From RPQJ01 sp963706535 (GTDB taxonomy: Bacteria; Pseudomonadota; Gammaproteobacteria; Steroidobacterales; Steroidobacteraceae), in the NCBI GenBank assembly GCA_963706535.1, contig CAVPMU010000009.1:1-64000 (forward strand): a stretch of 64,000 bases of DNA, written 5' to 3'. The notes below the pieces were generated by a model, which searched no databases, had not been told where the DNA came from, and saw nothing but the letters and a program-made list of their open reading frames with translations. Position numbers and translations under genes: made by a program. How positions within the stretch are numbered: position 1 is the stretch's first letter; each line of letters begins with the position of its first letter. This document shows positions 25,067 through 35,025 of the stretch, piece after piece.

Positions 25067-26758
25067 CCTGAATTATTCGCGAACTGATGAAATACAAAGG
25101 CCTCAAGCGTGATAGAAAGGCTTTGCGACAAGCTGTTTCCGTCACTCAAGAGGCCTTTGCGTGGAAGACGATAGCACACGACAGACTGTCCTGTTTTCCG
25201 ATCTATGGCGCCGCCCGGTGGTGGTGCAGTTCGACCAACCGCACGCCAGTTCCGAGGGTGGCGCGATCCTGCTGCAAGCGTGTGATCGGGGTCTTGGTCT
25301 GACCTCGGCCTTGATCGGGGCGATCGACGACCGGCGTCAGTCGGGCAAGATCCGCCACGCCATCGGGGATCTGCTGCGCCAGCGTCTGTATGCGATCGCC
25401 TGCGGCTATCCGGATGGCAACGACGCGAGCCGCCTGGGATCCGATCCGATCCAGAAACTGCTCGGTGGTCGAGATCCGGTGAGTGGTGAGGAACTCGCCT
25501 CGCAGCCGACGCTGTCGCGGTTCGAGAACGCGGTGACACGGGCGGACCTGTATCGGATGGGGATTGCGCTCGCCGACACCGTGATCGAGCGACACCGCCG
25601 GCGCCTGAAGCGCAAGGTCAAGCGGATCACGATCGACCTCGACCCGACCGACGATCCGACCCACGGGGCGCAGCAGCTCAGCTTCTTCAACGGTCACTAC
25701 GACAGTTGGTGCTACCTGCCGGTGGCCGGGTTCCTCACCTTCAACGAGGAGCCCGAGCAGTACCTGTTCGCCTACGTGCTGCGGCCTGGCAATGCCACTG
25801 CCTCGGTCGGGGCGATCGGGATCCTCTCGCGCCTGCTGCCGCGCTTGCGCGCCGCGTTCCCCCGGGCGCGCCTGCGGGTGCGGCTCGACGGCGGCTACGC
25901 CGCGCCCGAGATCTTCGCCTTCCTCGAGCGCGAGGCACTCGAGTACGTGGTGGCGATGGCCAACAACCAGGTGCTCAAACGCCGCGCCGCGCGGCTGATG
26001 GGTAGCGCGCGGCGCTTGTCGCGCGAATCGGGCCGGACCGCGCACGTCTATGGCGAGTGCCGCTACGCCGCTGGCACCTGGCCCGCGCGCCGGCGCGTGA
26101 TCATCAAAGCCGAAGTCGTCCGCCATCCCGGCCGCGAGCCCAAGGACAACCCGCGCTTCGTGGTGACGAACTTGCGGCAGTCGCCCCGGCACCTGTACGA
26201 GGCGATCTACTGCGCCCGCGGGGATGTCGAGAATCGGATCAAGGAGCTGCACCACGGCCTCGAGATCGACCGCACCAGCTGCACTCGCTTCCTCGCCAAT
26301 CAACTGCGCGGACTGCTGAGCGCCGCCGCCTACGTGCTCTATCAGGAACTGCGCCTGCGCGCCGCGCGCACCGCCTTCCGCTCCGCCCAGGTCAGCACCC
26401 TGCGCGAGCACCTCGTGAAGCTCGGCGCCTGGCTCGAATCCTCAGTGCGGCGCATCGTGCTGCACCTGCCGGCCACCTACGGCCACCGCCACGACTGGCA
26501 GATCATCGCCCGACAGCTGGGCGCTGCGCCGGCATAGCGCTGTCGGACTGAGCCTCACTGCCGTGCACCGTGGCCGGTAACGGCCATGCCGGACACCCGT
26601 CGCCCCAATCTCATGTTCGCCGACCCTCGGCGCCCATGAACGCTCGCCGGACATAGCCCGTCGTTAAAAATCATCGCCACACGTCGACATCACGCCACCG
26701 GCGCCGCGATACTCGCTGCCGTGCTCCGTCAATCCGACCGCTTCACGAATAGTGCAGG
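25067..26758 (+). mobile_element. IS1380-family insertion sequence
   Basis: 1692 bp. The left end CCTGAATTATTCGCGAA and the right end, read inverted as CCTGCACTATTCGTGAA, match at 14 of 17 bases. A 4-bp target duplication CTAG flanks it (25063-25066 and 26759-26762). That target consists of the last base of the IS630 element, its TA duplication and one flanking base, so IS1380 came after IS630. About 220 bp after the transposase stop contain no gene. Confidence 0.92.
25161..26537 (+). CDS. IS1380-family transposase
   Basis: 458 residues, full length, DDE transposase of the IS4-like superfamily. Family blocks include GGAILLQACDRGLGL at the front, ITIDLDPTDDPTHGAQQ with the first Asp, RLRVRLDGGYAAPEIFAFLE with the second and YCARGDVENRIKELHHGLEID with the Y-R-E-like Glu and Lys cluster. 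The C-terminus RTSCTRFLANQLRGLLSAAA matches the IS1380 pattern. All key residues appear intact. Confidence 0.94.
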   Translation: MEDDSTRQTVLFSDLWRRPVVVQFDQPHASSEGGAILLQACDRGLGLTSALIGAIDDRRQSGKIRHAIGDLLRQRLYAIACGYPDGNDASRLGSDPIQKLLGGRDPVSGEELASQPTLSRFENAVTRADLYRMGIALADTVIERHRRRLKRKVKRITIDLDPTDDPTHGAQQLSFFNGHYDSWCYLPVAGFLTFNEEPEQYLFAYVLRPGNATASVGAIGILSRLLPRLRAAFPRARLRVRLDGGYAAPEIFAFLEREALEYVVAMANNQVLKRRAARLMGSARRLSRESGRTAHVYGECRYAAGTWPARRRVIIKAEVVRHPGREPKDNPRFVVTNLRQSPRHLYEAIYCARGDVENRIKELHHGLEIDRTSCTRFLANQLRGLLSAAAYVLYQELRLRAARTAFRSAQVSTLREHLVKLGAWLESSVRRIVLHLPATYGHRHDWQIIARQLGAAPA

Positions 26759-26762
26759 CTAG

Positions 26763-27429
26763 TTCCTTGCGCGCCGTGATGTCCGAGGTGAAGGAAAGCG
26801 TCGCGGGGCGTCCCCGCCAGTCGATCGCGGCCGCGTTGTCGATGACCCACACGATGCGGCCGCTCTTGTGTATCAGGCGGAACTCGTTGCTGCTCTCGCG
26901 GGAGTCGCGCCGTGCCTGTCCGCGGTGGACGCGACCCACCAGTGGGCGATCATCGGGGTGAACGAGCGCCACCGCGGAGGACATCGCGAGAAGCTCCTCG
27001 GGATCGTAGCCTGTGATTACGCCCATGCGCTCGTCAGCGAACAGGAAGCGCCGGTCCGCAATGACGCTGATGCCCTCGGTCGCATTCTCGACGACCTGTC
27101 GGTACTGCTCTTCCGAGCGACGCGGCGCCTCCTCGGCGCGCCGTCGGTCGGTGACGTCCGTGACGAGCCCGAGCGATGCGGGTCTCGAACCTGGGCTCGA
27201 CCGGCTCGCCGCGCGCACGGGCGGCGTGGCGCGCGGCGGCCTGCGGCGCGTCCTCGGGATGGAAGACATCGTCGATGCCGAGCCCGATGACCTCGGTCGT
27301 CGGGCGCGCGCTCAGCACGCCGATGGCGCGATTCGCGAAGACGAAGCGCGCACCCTGCATGACGGCAATGCCTTCGTTGGCATGCTCGATGAGCGTGCGG
27401 AAACGATGTTCGGCATCGATTGCCTGCAC
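26763..27429 (-). pseudogene. Multi-PAS histidine kinase, N-terminal fragment (decayed)
   Basis: It starts at the GTG at 27429 with a PAS domain (FRTLIEHANEGIAVMQGARFVF). The frame breaks near 27,185, where the text jumps from EPVEPRFETR to ASLGLVTDVTDRRRAEE with about 25 residues missing. A second PAS domain (QYRQVVENATEGISVIADRR to LSFTSDITARKEL) ends at the IS1380 boundary. Joining across the two elements gives the wrong frame for the C-terminal fragment and lacks the start of the third PAS domain, so DNA was also lost there. Confidence 0.8.
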
Positions 27430-27573
27430 GGTCGTGCACCCCCACCTGATCGCAAGAGGATAGTTTCACCGGCGCCTGCTTGAAACGTCGCGCGCCGATG
27501 GCAAATGATTATCATGTCGGCCTGGCCGCGACGACGGGAAACCGGCCAGGCACGCGCCGAGGGAGACCGAACG

Positions 27574-28896
27574 TTGAAGAGCCCACGCCCGGCACGACTG
27601 TTCCGATCCGCCGGCCGGCGCTCGGCGCTGCTCGCGGCCTGCGTCGCGATCCTGTTCGCCGCGCTCGGCACGGTGCGTGCGTTTGTACCCGCGGCACTGC
27701 TCGCAGAGTCGCCGTTCGACCTCGACCTCGCGCTGCGGACGATGTCGCTCGGCTGGTTCGAGCCGCGGCACGCGACTCCGGTTGCGATCGTCGACATCGA
27801 TGCAGCGACCCACCGCGGCTGGGGGTCGCCGGCCGTCACGCCACGCGACGCCATCGCGAGCCTGCTCCAAGTCACGACCGGGGCGCAGCCGATCGCGGTC
27901 GTGGTGGACATCGATCTCTCGTGGGGCGACGACGACGCGGTGCAAGGCGACGGCGAGCGTCGGCTCGCGGAGTTCCTGCGGCAGTACCGCGGCGTCGCAC
28001 CGATCATCTTCCCCAAGCGCGTGGAGCCCGCGCCGGACGGCACCCTGCGGGCGGCCAGGAGTCCGTATGACACGATCCTCGCCGGCAACTCGCAGCTCGC
28101 CTGGGCGCACGCGAGTTTCCAGACCGACGGCGGGGGCGCGGTGCGCGACTGGGCGCCGTGGCTTCCCGTGTGCGACGAGCGAGGTCCGGCCTGGCTGCCC
28201 TCGGTCACCATGCGGATCGCGGCGATGGCGCCGGAGCTGCCGGCGGGACTCGAGCGTCCGACACCGCCAGCGCCGCTGGAGAACTGTGTCGACGGGCGCG
28301 AGCCACCAACCGAGCGCCTGCTGGTCGGCCCGCGACTCACCGGGCAGGCACGCCCGGTCCTCATGCCGATGACGAGCGTGGTCTCGGCGGAGATGCTGCT
28401 CGCGCCCGGGATGGAAATCGACGGCGCCACCCTGTTCGGCGGCCGCGTGGTCTTCATCGGCGCGACGTACCCGAATTCGGGCGACTTCTGGTTGACTCCG
28501 AGCGGCGTACTGCCGGGCGTCGAGTTGCTCGCGAACACCGTGCGCCATGCTCCGCTGCGGACGCAAGCGGGGCTGGCCGCGGAGATCGGCTACCGCCTCA
28601 ACGCGCTGGTGCTGTTCGCGGTCTTCGCCGCCGCAGCGTGGTGGCTGCGCGGTCTGGTCGCGGTGACGGCGATCATGCTGTTCGCGCTCGTGTACGTCTC
28701 GACCGCGATCGGCCTGTTCGATCATTACGCAGTGTTCGATGCGCTCGAGGCGGCAATCGTGCTCACGATCGTGTACAAGGCGCTCGAGGTCGTGGTCGAA
28801 TCCGTGGTCGACTGGCGCAACATGCGCGGCGATCACCCGCGGGGTCCGCGCGGCTGGTGGCAGACCCTGAAAGCGGCCTGCGTACGGCAGGATTGA
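27574..28896 (+). CDS. CHASE2 domain sensor protein without an output domain
   Basis: 440 residues from the TTG at 27574, chosen for the strong GAGGGAGA 7 bases upstream; ATG codons at 27505 and 27514 are possible. An N-terminal membrane helix (ALLAACVAILFAALGTV) is followed by a periplasmic CHASE2 domain (PVAIVDIDAATHRGWG, AVVVDIDLSWG, GRVVFIGATYPNSGDFWLTP, LPGVELLANTV). Two or three closing helices and a short cytoplasmic tail follow. CHASE2 normally feeds a cyclase or kinase domain; none is attached. The next gene, a FecR-like protein, starts 14 bases on. Confidence 0.88.
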   Translation: MKSPRPARLFRSAGRRSALLAACVAILFAALGTVRAFVPAALLAESPFDLDLALRTMSLGWFEPRHATPVAIVDIDAATHRGWGSPAVTPRDAIASLLQVTTGAQPIAVVVDIDLSWGDDDAVQGDGERRLAEFLRQYRGVAPIIFPKRVEPAPDGTLRAARSPYDTILAGNSQLAWAHASFQTDGGGAVRDWAPWLPVCDERGPAWLPSVTMRIAAMAPELPAGLERPTPPAPLENCVDGREPPTERLLVGPRLTGQARPVLMPMTSVVSAEMLLAPGMEIDGATLFGGRVVFIGATYPNSGDFWLTPSGVLPGVELLANTVRHAPLRTQAGLAAEIGYRLNALVLFAVFAAAAWWLRGLVAVTAIMLFALVYVSTAIGLFDHYAVFDALEAAIVLTIVYKALEVVVESVVDWRNMRGDHPRGPRGWWQTLKAACVRQD

Positions 28897-28910
28897 GGGA
28901 GGACTTGCGG

Positions 28911-29801
28911 ATGAAGACGTATCGGCACGCTGCCATCGTTGCAATGCTCGTGCTCGCGGCTTCGACATTGCCGGTGGCGCAGGCATCGGCATCGGGCGAC
29001 GCAGCGGTCGGCGTGGTCGCGGAGTACCGTCCCGCTGCCGGCCGATTCACCCTGGCCCGTGCACCGGGTGCGCAGACCGTTCCCGTGCGGATCGGCACCG
29101 CCGTGCATGCGGGGGACCGAGTGACCTTGCCGGCGGGCGCTGCCGTCACGGTCCAGCTGGCAAACGGCGAAGTCAGCCGGTTTGGCGGCCCCGGCACTTT
29201 CGCCGTGCCCGATGCGCGACCGCTGGGCCGGCTCGCCTCGATCCTGAAGTCGCTGCCGGCATTGTTCGACGACGAATACCGTCTCGCGGGAACCGCCGCT
29301 TCGCGCGGCTCGGATGCCTGCGCGCCGGGCGACGAGCCCGCCGCTGTCATCGAGGTGCCGATCCTCGGCAGCGGCGCCAGCATCGTGGCGGGCCGGCGCG
29401 ACCTGCCGCTCGCGTGGCGCGGTGGCTGCAAGCCCTACACGCTGACCGTTGCCGATGGAGCACGCACGCTCGCGCGGCGTGAGTCGGTCGAGGAGGGGCG
29501 GGTGCGTCTCGACGGACTGCCGCTGACGCCCGGCCGTTACACCGTGCGGATCGTGGACTCGCGCGGCGCGTCCTACGCAGCGCCCCTCGATGCGGTCGCG
29601 ACCGGACCCGTGCCGCCGCCGGACCTTGCGGCCGACGCGAGCCCGCTCGGCGTGGTGGCGCAGGCGGTGTGGTTCGCGGAGCAGGACGGCGGGCGCTGGC
29701 GCCTCGAGAGTTTCGAGCGTCTGCGCCCGCTCATCCGTGCGGGCGATCCGCTGGCGGGCGTGGTCGGCGACGGCCTGCTGTGGGGTGCCGCGGCCCCCTG
29801 A
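28911..29801 (+). CDS. Exported FecR-like protein
   Basis: 296 residues with GGGAGGA before the ATG. A signal peptide (HAAIVAMLVLAASTLPVAQA) is followed by a FecR-like beta domain: VGVVAEYRPAAGRFTLAR, AVHAGDRVTLPAGAAVTVQL and RFGGPGTFAVPD. The second half contains VAGRRDLPLAWRGGCKPYTL and LTPGRYTVRIVDSRG, an Ig-like segment. It is probably periplasmic. It follows the CHASE2 gene closely and faces a CHAT protease gene. FecR, CHASE2 and CHAT domains are known to travel together in bacterial genomes, which suggests a joint sensing unit. Confidence 0.78.
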   Translation: MKTYRHAAIVAMLVLAASTLPVAQASASGDAAVGVVAEYRPAAGRFTLARAPGAQTVPVRIGTAVHAGDRVTLPAGAAVTVQLANGEVSRFGGPGTFAVPDARPLGRLASILKSLPALFDDEYRLAGTAASRGSDACAPGDEPAAVIEVPILGSGASIVAGRRDLPLAWRGGCKPYTLTVADGARTLARRESVEEGRVRLDGLPLTPGRYTVRIVDSRGASYAAPLDAVATGPVPPPDLAADASPLGVVAQAVWFAEQDGGRWRLESFERLRPLIRAGDPLAGVVGDGLLWGAAAP

Positions 29802-29822
29802 CCGGCAGTCGCCAGGGCCGGC

Positions 29823-32578
29823 TCAGCGGCCGTCGCCCACGATCACGAACGGGCCCCAGTACGAGGGGTGTGCCTCGATTGCGTTCATCGCGCCTTCCTT
29901 GCGCGCCGCCTGCATCGCGAGTTGCAGGCTCCTGGCGAGCGACTGGCGTTCGACGTGCGCGCGCTGCACGGTGCCGACCGAGAGCTGGACCGCCGCGCCC
30001 GACATCACCGGCCAGTGGCTCACCATGAGCGAGCGCGCCCCGGCGGTGAAGAAGGCCTGCGTCAGCCCGGTGAACGTCTCGGCACGTGGTCGCCCGTCCG
30101 CCGCCGCCGTGTTGCACGCGGAGAGAATGACGAGGTCCGCATCGAGCGCGAGGCCGGCGATTTCGGTCGCGGTGAGGATGCCGTCGTAGCGGTCCTTTGC
30201 CGACGGGACGAGCGCCAGCATCAGCGACGGCTCGCGCACGCCCTGGACCTCGTCCGCCAGGAAGCCGTGCGTGGCGAGCGCGATCGTGCGGTAGGCGCGC
30301 AAGGCGTCGCCCTTGAACTTGCGTTCGTCGGCCTCGGGGCCCAGCCACAGCGTCGAATTCGCCTCGCCGAGGATGCCGGCAAGTCCCTTCATCTCGTCGA
30401 CCGATTCGGCAAGCTTGGGCAGTTCGGCGAGCGCCTTGCCGTCGAGCGCGCCGGCGAGATCGTAGGAGCGTGAGCGAGGGGCACCGGCGAGTTCCTCGGT
30501 CGAGAGCATCGGTGCGCCGACGCCGAGGAAGCGCTGCTCCGTGCGGGACGCGGCGGGCCGGTCGCGATGCCAGGGAAAGAGCGAGAGGTCTGCGAGCACC
30601 GAGAAGGCGTAGCGGTCCACCAGGAACTTCGTCGCGGCGAACTCTGCCGGCGCGTTCAGCCGCGGCTTCGCAGGCGCTGCGGTGACCAGCACGGCGGGCG
30701 GCACCGATCCGAGCGGCCCGTGGCCGTACCAGGCGACGCTGGTGACGCCCTTGAGCGCGGCGGTGAGCGGCTCGAAAACCAGCTTGTAGATCTCGTGCGC
30801 GGCCGTGGCATCGAACGCGGGCAGCTTGTTCGCGCCGTCGCCCGCACCGGGCACCAGCCCGGCCCGCAGGCGCTGCACATTGTCGGCGAGCTCGCGTTCC
30901 GTGATGCGCTGGCGCGAGAGCGTGACGCCGGATTGCGTCACCGCCCAGGCATACAGGTCGCGCGGCGTGACCAGCGTGGCGACGAGTGCCTCCCCAGCTC
31001 GCAGTCTGCGCTGGAACTCACGTGCCTGCAGCGGCCGCGGTGTCGCGAGTTCGGCCACGAGCGGCGCTTTCTGGCGGACGAAGGCGACGTAGCGGTCGTA
31101 TTGTCGCGCCGACTCCTCGTAGAAGACGTCGAGCGCGACGAAGGCCTTCCAAAGGGCTTCGCCATCGGGAGGGGGCGCGCCCGGCGCGACTGCGGGTCGA
31201 TGCCGGCGCGATCGAGCCCGGCGGCCAGCGTGGCGAGCGTCAGGCGCCCGAAGGACCGCAGCTGCGCGAGCTGGAAGGTGGTATCCGAGATCTGCGCGGC
31301 CAAGCGTGGCATGGCCGGCCGCAGGTCGGTCAGCGCATGCAGCGAGTTGTCGATCTTGTACTGGAAATGCAGCTGCTCGCGCGCGTCGCCGACGAACTGG
31401 TCCTGCGCCTGGCGCAGCAGCGTGTCGTAGGTGCCCGTGTAGGCGGCGAGCGTGCGGGCGCCGAATGCCGGGTCGCGCTTCGCGAGGGCGCCGAGGTTCG
31501 GGTCGCGCGTGCCGGCGAGGTCGTCGAGCGCGTGCCGGAAGAAGGGCATCGAGTAGCGCTCGTCGCCGCGGAACTGCGTGAGCCGCCTGACGGCCTCGAG
31601 CTGCAGGCGTCCCATGGCATCGTATTGCTCGCTGGTCTCGGCGGCTTTCGACAGTCGCAGCAGCGCTTCGAACTCCGTGCGCTTGTCGCGCAACGTGGCG
31701 GGTGGCTGGTCGGGACGCAGAAGCGCCTGCACGTTCGCGGCGTCCCGCGCGCCGTTCAGCTTCTCGGCGGCGTCGTACAGGATCGGCATCGCGCGCCAGG
31801 CGGCGTCGGGCGCCGGTGGCTTGCCCGTCACACCCATGGACTGTGCGGCGAGCTGCATGGCCTTCTGCGGCTCGCCGAGGGCGAGCAGGCCCTGGCCTGC
31901 GGCGGCCAGCAGGCGGCTGGCACGGTCGGGCTGATTCGCGCGTGCGTGGGCGCCGGCGAACTCGACGGCGCGCGTGGCGAGCGCCGCGATGCCGTTGCGT
32001 GCACGCGGCTCTAGGCGCAGTTCCCTGAGGGCGAGGATGAGTGGCCAGTCTTCTACGGGCCGCGTGGGCGGTTGTGCGGCGTACATCCGCAGCAGGTGGT
32101 CGGCGAGCAGTTCGGCATCGCGCGGCTTGCCGAGTTCGAGACTCGTGCTGATCAGGTTCGCGCGGGCGCAACGGGCGACCTGCCGGAAGGCCAGGTCGTT
32201 CGGGTCCGCGGCGGCGTAGCGGTCGGCGAGCACGCCGATCGTGAGATAGACGTCGCTGCGCAGGACCTGGTCGTTGACGAGGTCGGCCCACCAGCCGATG
32301 GCCGCGAGCGTTGTGAGGTGGCGGAACTTCGCCTGCCGCGCATTGCGGGGCTTGCCGCGAAGGTAGGCCGTGAGCGTGCCGGCCGCCACGGGGCGCGGGA
32401 GCAGGGGTGCATCGAGCGAGGCTCGCTCAGGGCCGTCCGCCAGGCTCGTGCACGCGAGGTCGGCCTCCGCCTGCTCGAGCCACGTGTCGGCGTGCGCGGT
32501 GGCCGTGCATGCGAGCGAGCCCGCGACCAGAAGCAGGATCACGCACAGCACGGTCGTCGTTCGTACCAGACTGGCCAT
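29823..32578 (-). pseudogene. Exported TPR-like CHAT-domain protease, one frameshift
   Basis: About 917 residues if repaired. A signal peptide (VLCVILLLVAGSLACTATAHA) is followed by a long helical repeat region, then a CHAT domain (caspase-like peptidase, clan CD). The catalytic His is in TIALATHGFLADE and the Cys in DLVILSACNTAAADG; both are present, as is the closing YWGPFVIVGDGR. The reading frame changes once between DRAGIDPQ and PPDGEALWKAF, within a G/C run at about 31,167-31,192. Everything else is intact, so a sequencing indel or a recent mutation are both possible. It is convergent with the FecR-like gene. Confidence 0.82.
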
Positions 32579-32633
32579 GGCCGTATCCTCGAGTCCCGCC
32601 CGGAAGGCCCCGAGCATCGCAAAGTCCGCCTCG

Positions 32634-32703
32634 AGGTGCCAGTGGTCGGATCCGTCGGATATCGGCCTGATGCCCGATCCGACGGATCCGACCACTGGCA
32701 CCT
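32634..32703. repeat. Palindromic-element family, copy 8 (full length)
   Basis: Left arm 32634-32658, right arm 32679-32703, 70 bp in all. Extending by flanking bases gives a perfect 28-bp stem (32633-32660 with 32677-32704) around a 16-base loop. It lies between the divergent CHAT and recQ genes and would be within their promoter region. Confidence 0.95.
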
Positions 32704-32713
32704 CTAGTACCAT

Positions 32714-34594
32714 GTGCGGTTACCCCGGCCGGCTCCCGCACGCACGACCTTGCAGACGCCAGACGCAGCACCGCTCGAGACCCTACGCCGGGTCTTCGGG
32801 CACCAGGACTTCCACGGCGCGCAACGCGAGATCGTCGAGCACGTGCTCGCGGGCGGTGACGCGCTGGTGCTGATGCCGACCGGCGGCGGCAAGTCCCTCT
32901 GCTACCAGTTGCCCGCGCTGCTGCGACCGGGCACGGCGGTGGTCGTCTCGCCGCTGATCGCACTGATGCAGGACCAGGTCGCGGCGCTGCAGCAACTCGG
33001 CATCCGCGCGGCGTTCCTGAACTCGACGCTGGACGCGGCCCAGGCCCGCGCCGTCGAGCGCGAACTCGTCACCGGCCAGCTCGACCTGCTGTACGTCGCG
33101 CCCGAGCGCCTCACGACCCCGCGCTGCCTCGAGCTCCTCGACCGCGCCCGCATCGCGCTCTTCGCCATCGACGAGGCGCACTGCGTCTCGCAGTGGGGCC
33201 ACGACTTCCGTCCGGAGTACCTGCAGCTCTCGGTGCTGCACGAGCGCTACGGCAGCGTCCCGCGCATCGCGCTCACGGCCACGGCCGACCCGCAGACGCG
33301 AGTGGAGATCATCCAGCGCCTCGCGCTCGGGGACGCGCGGGTCTTCGTGTCGAGCTTCGACCGCCCGAACATCCGCTACACCATCGCCGACAAGCGTGAC
33401 GCCCGTGCGCAGCTGCTCGCCTTCATCCGCGACGAGCACTCGGGTGACGCCGGCATCGTCTACTGCCTGTCGCGCAGGCGCGTCGACGAGACCGCGCAGT
33501 GGCTCACGGCGCAGGGCATCCACGCGCTGCCCTACCACGCGGGCCTCGACGCCGCGACGCGCGCCGACCACCAGGCGCGGTTCCAGCGCGAGGACGGGAT
33601 CGTGATGGTCGCGACCATCGCGTTCGGCATGGGCATCGACAAGCCCGACGTGCGCTTCGTGGCGCACCTCGACCTGCCGAAGAGCATCGAGGGCTACTAC
33701 CAGGAGACGGGTCGGGCGGGACGCGACGGTCGGCCGGCCGACGCGTGGATGGTCTACGGGCTCGGCGACGTCGTGCAGCAGCGGCGCATGATCGAGGCCT
33801 CGGAGGCGAGCGAGGACTACAAACGCATCTCGACCGCCAAGCTCGACGCACTGCTCGGCCTCTGCGAGTCGGCGCAGTGCCGTCGCGTGCGCCTGCTCGC
33901 CTATTTCGGCGAGGCCATCGCGCCCTGCGGCAACTGCGACACCTGCCTCGAGCCGCCCCAGACCTGGGACGCGACGGTCGCCTCGCGGAAGGCGCTGTCC
34001 GCGATCTACCGCACTGGCCAGCGCTTCGGCGCGGTACACGTGATCAACGTCCTGCGCGGCAAGGAGACCGAGCGCGTGCAGCGCTGGGACCACCAGCGGC
34101 TCGGCGTGTTCGGCCTCGGCGCCGAGCTCGACGATACGGCGTGGCGCGACGTTTTCCGCCAGCTCGTGGCTCTGGGCTTCGTGACGGTCGACCACGCGGC
34201 GTTCGGGGCCCTCAAGCTCTCGGAGGCGAGTCGCGCCGTGCTGCGGGGCGAGCGGGCGGTCGAAATGCGGCGCACGCCGGAGCGCAAGCGCAAGACGAAG
34301 AAGACGCGTGTGAAGCTGGACGCCGCCGCGGTGGCCGGCGACGCGGCCGGGTCAGTCGTCGACGCCGCCGGGGCGCCGGGCCGGCTGGCGCGACTCAAGG
34401 CCTGGCGACTCGACGAGGCGAGACGGCTCGGCCTGCCGGCCTACGTCATCCTGCACGATGCGACGTTGAACGAGCTGGCGCTGCGTCAGCCGCGCGACCT
34501 CGAGGCGCTCGCGCTGGTGCCCGGGATCGGTGCGCGCAAGCTCGAGCGCTACGGCGAGGTGCTGATCGAGCTGGTGCGCGAATCGAGGCCCTGA
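32714..34594 (+). CDS. recQ: ATP-dependent DNA helicase RecQ
   Basis: 626 residues from the GTG at 32714 (a TTG at 32750 is also possible). This 3'-5' DNA helicase acts in recombination and repair. The motifs are complete: LMPTGGGKSLCYQLPALL (Walker A), the DEAH box in FAIDEAHCVSQWGHDF with the aromatic loop, ALTATADP and QETGRAGRDG. The zinc-binding RQC region has C-x(n)-C-GNCDTC. A basic linker ERKRKTKKTRVK leads to an HRDC domain (LVPGIGARKLERYG). The 3' end overlaps a convergent small gene by 46 bases. Confidence 0.96.
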   Translation: MRLPRPAPARTTLQTPDAAPLETLRRVFGHQDFHGAQREIVEHVLAGGDALVLMPTGGGKSLCYQLPALLRPGTAVVVSPLIALMQDQVAALQQLGIRAAFLNSTLDAAQARAVERELVTGQLDLLYVAPERLTTPRCLELLDRARIALFAIDEAHCVSQWGHDFRPEYLQLSVLHERYGSVPRIALTATADPQTRVEIIQRLALGDARVFVSSFDRPNIRYTIADKRDARAQLLAFIRDEHSGDAGIVYCLSRRRVDETAQWLTAQGIHALPYHAGLDAATRADHQARFQREDGIVMVATIAFGMGIDKPDVRFVAHLDLPKSIEGYYQETGRAGRDGRPADAWMVYGLGDVVQQRRMIEASEASEDYKRISTAKLDALLGLCESAQCRRVRLLAYFGEAIAPCGNCDTCLEPPQTWDATVASRKALSAIYRTGQRFGAVHVINVLRGKETERVQRWDHQRLGVFGLGAELDDTAWRDVFRQLVALGFVTVDHAAFGALKLSEASRAVLRGERAVEMRRTPERKRKTKKTRVKLDAAAVAGDAAGSVVDAAGAPGRLARLKAWRLDEARRLGLPAYVILHDATLNELALRQPRDLEALALVPGIGARKLERYGEVLIELVRESRP

Positions 34595-34905
34595 GGCCGG
34601 GCGCGACGCCGCTGTTCCTCGAGGACCTGCTCGAGCGCGAGGCCGGTGCTCTTCGCGATGAACGCCAGCACCGGGTGCGACGGATCGCGCGGCAGGCTCA
34701 TGCCGTGTCGGCGTTCCCACAGGTTGATGCGCGTCTCTGGCGAGCTCTCCATCGCCGTCTGCAGCCCGAGGTCGCGCAGCTTGCGCTCCTCGAGCGCGGC
34801 CTGCTCGGCGGCAATGCGCTGGCGACGCTCCGCGGCGATGTCGCCGATGGCGCCGTGCGGCGGCTCGCCGCTGAAAATCTGGGACTTGTCGTACTTGTGG
34901 TACAT
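34549..34905 (-). CDS. Conserved hypothetical protein
   Basis: 118 residues, no named domain recognised. It begins MYHKYDKSQIFSGEPPHG and contains a charged helix (ERRQRIAAEQAALEERKLRD) followed by SSPETRINLWERRHGMSLPR and a last helix with LAFIAKSTGLALEQVLEEQR. The pattern of a coiled helix plus a W-E-R-R-H segment looks like a genuine folded protein. It has no signal peptide or membrane segment, so it is probably cytoplasmic. Its tail overlaps recQ on the opposite strand. Confidence 0.65.
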   Translation of the reverse strand: MYHKYDKSQIFSGEPPHGAIGDIAAERRQRIAAEQAALEERKLRDLGLQTAMESSPETRINLWERRHGMSLPRDPSHPVLAFIAKSTGLALEQVLEEQRRRARPQGLDSRTSSISTSP

Positions 34906-35025
34906 GACTCGCTCGCGTTCGCAGGCTGGGAGCCCTCCTTTATACGCTCAATGAGGGGTGCCCGTGCCGGCATTGCAGGCCGGCAGCGTGTCGCAGTGCG
35001 AAGGGGATGCGTTGCCTGAGTGCGT

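Noticed and set aside
27574..32578. The CHASE2/FecR/CHAT set as a classical anti-phage defence system.
   Set aside because: The CHAT protein and the FecR-like protein both carry export signals, and no nuclease, toxin, reverse transcriptase or known defence gene is adjacent; an envelope role fits better.
32714..35019. Long open frames on the opposite strand and in other frames over recQ and many other genes, some above 400 codons.
   Set aside because: In DNA this GC-rich, stop codons are rare and shadow frames are long. Their translations are Arg/Ala/Pro/Gly-rich without motifs, while the chosen frames carry complete domains.
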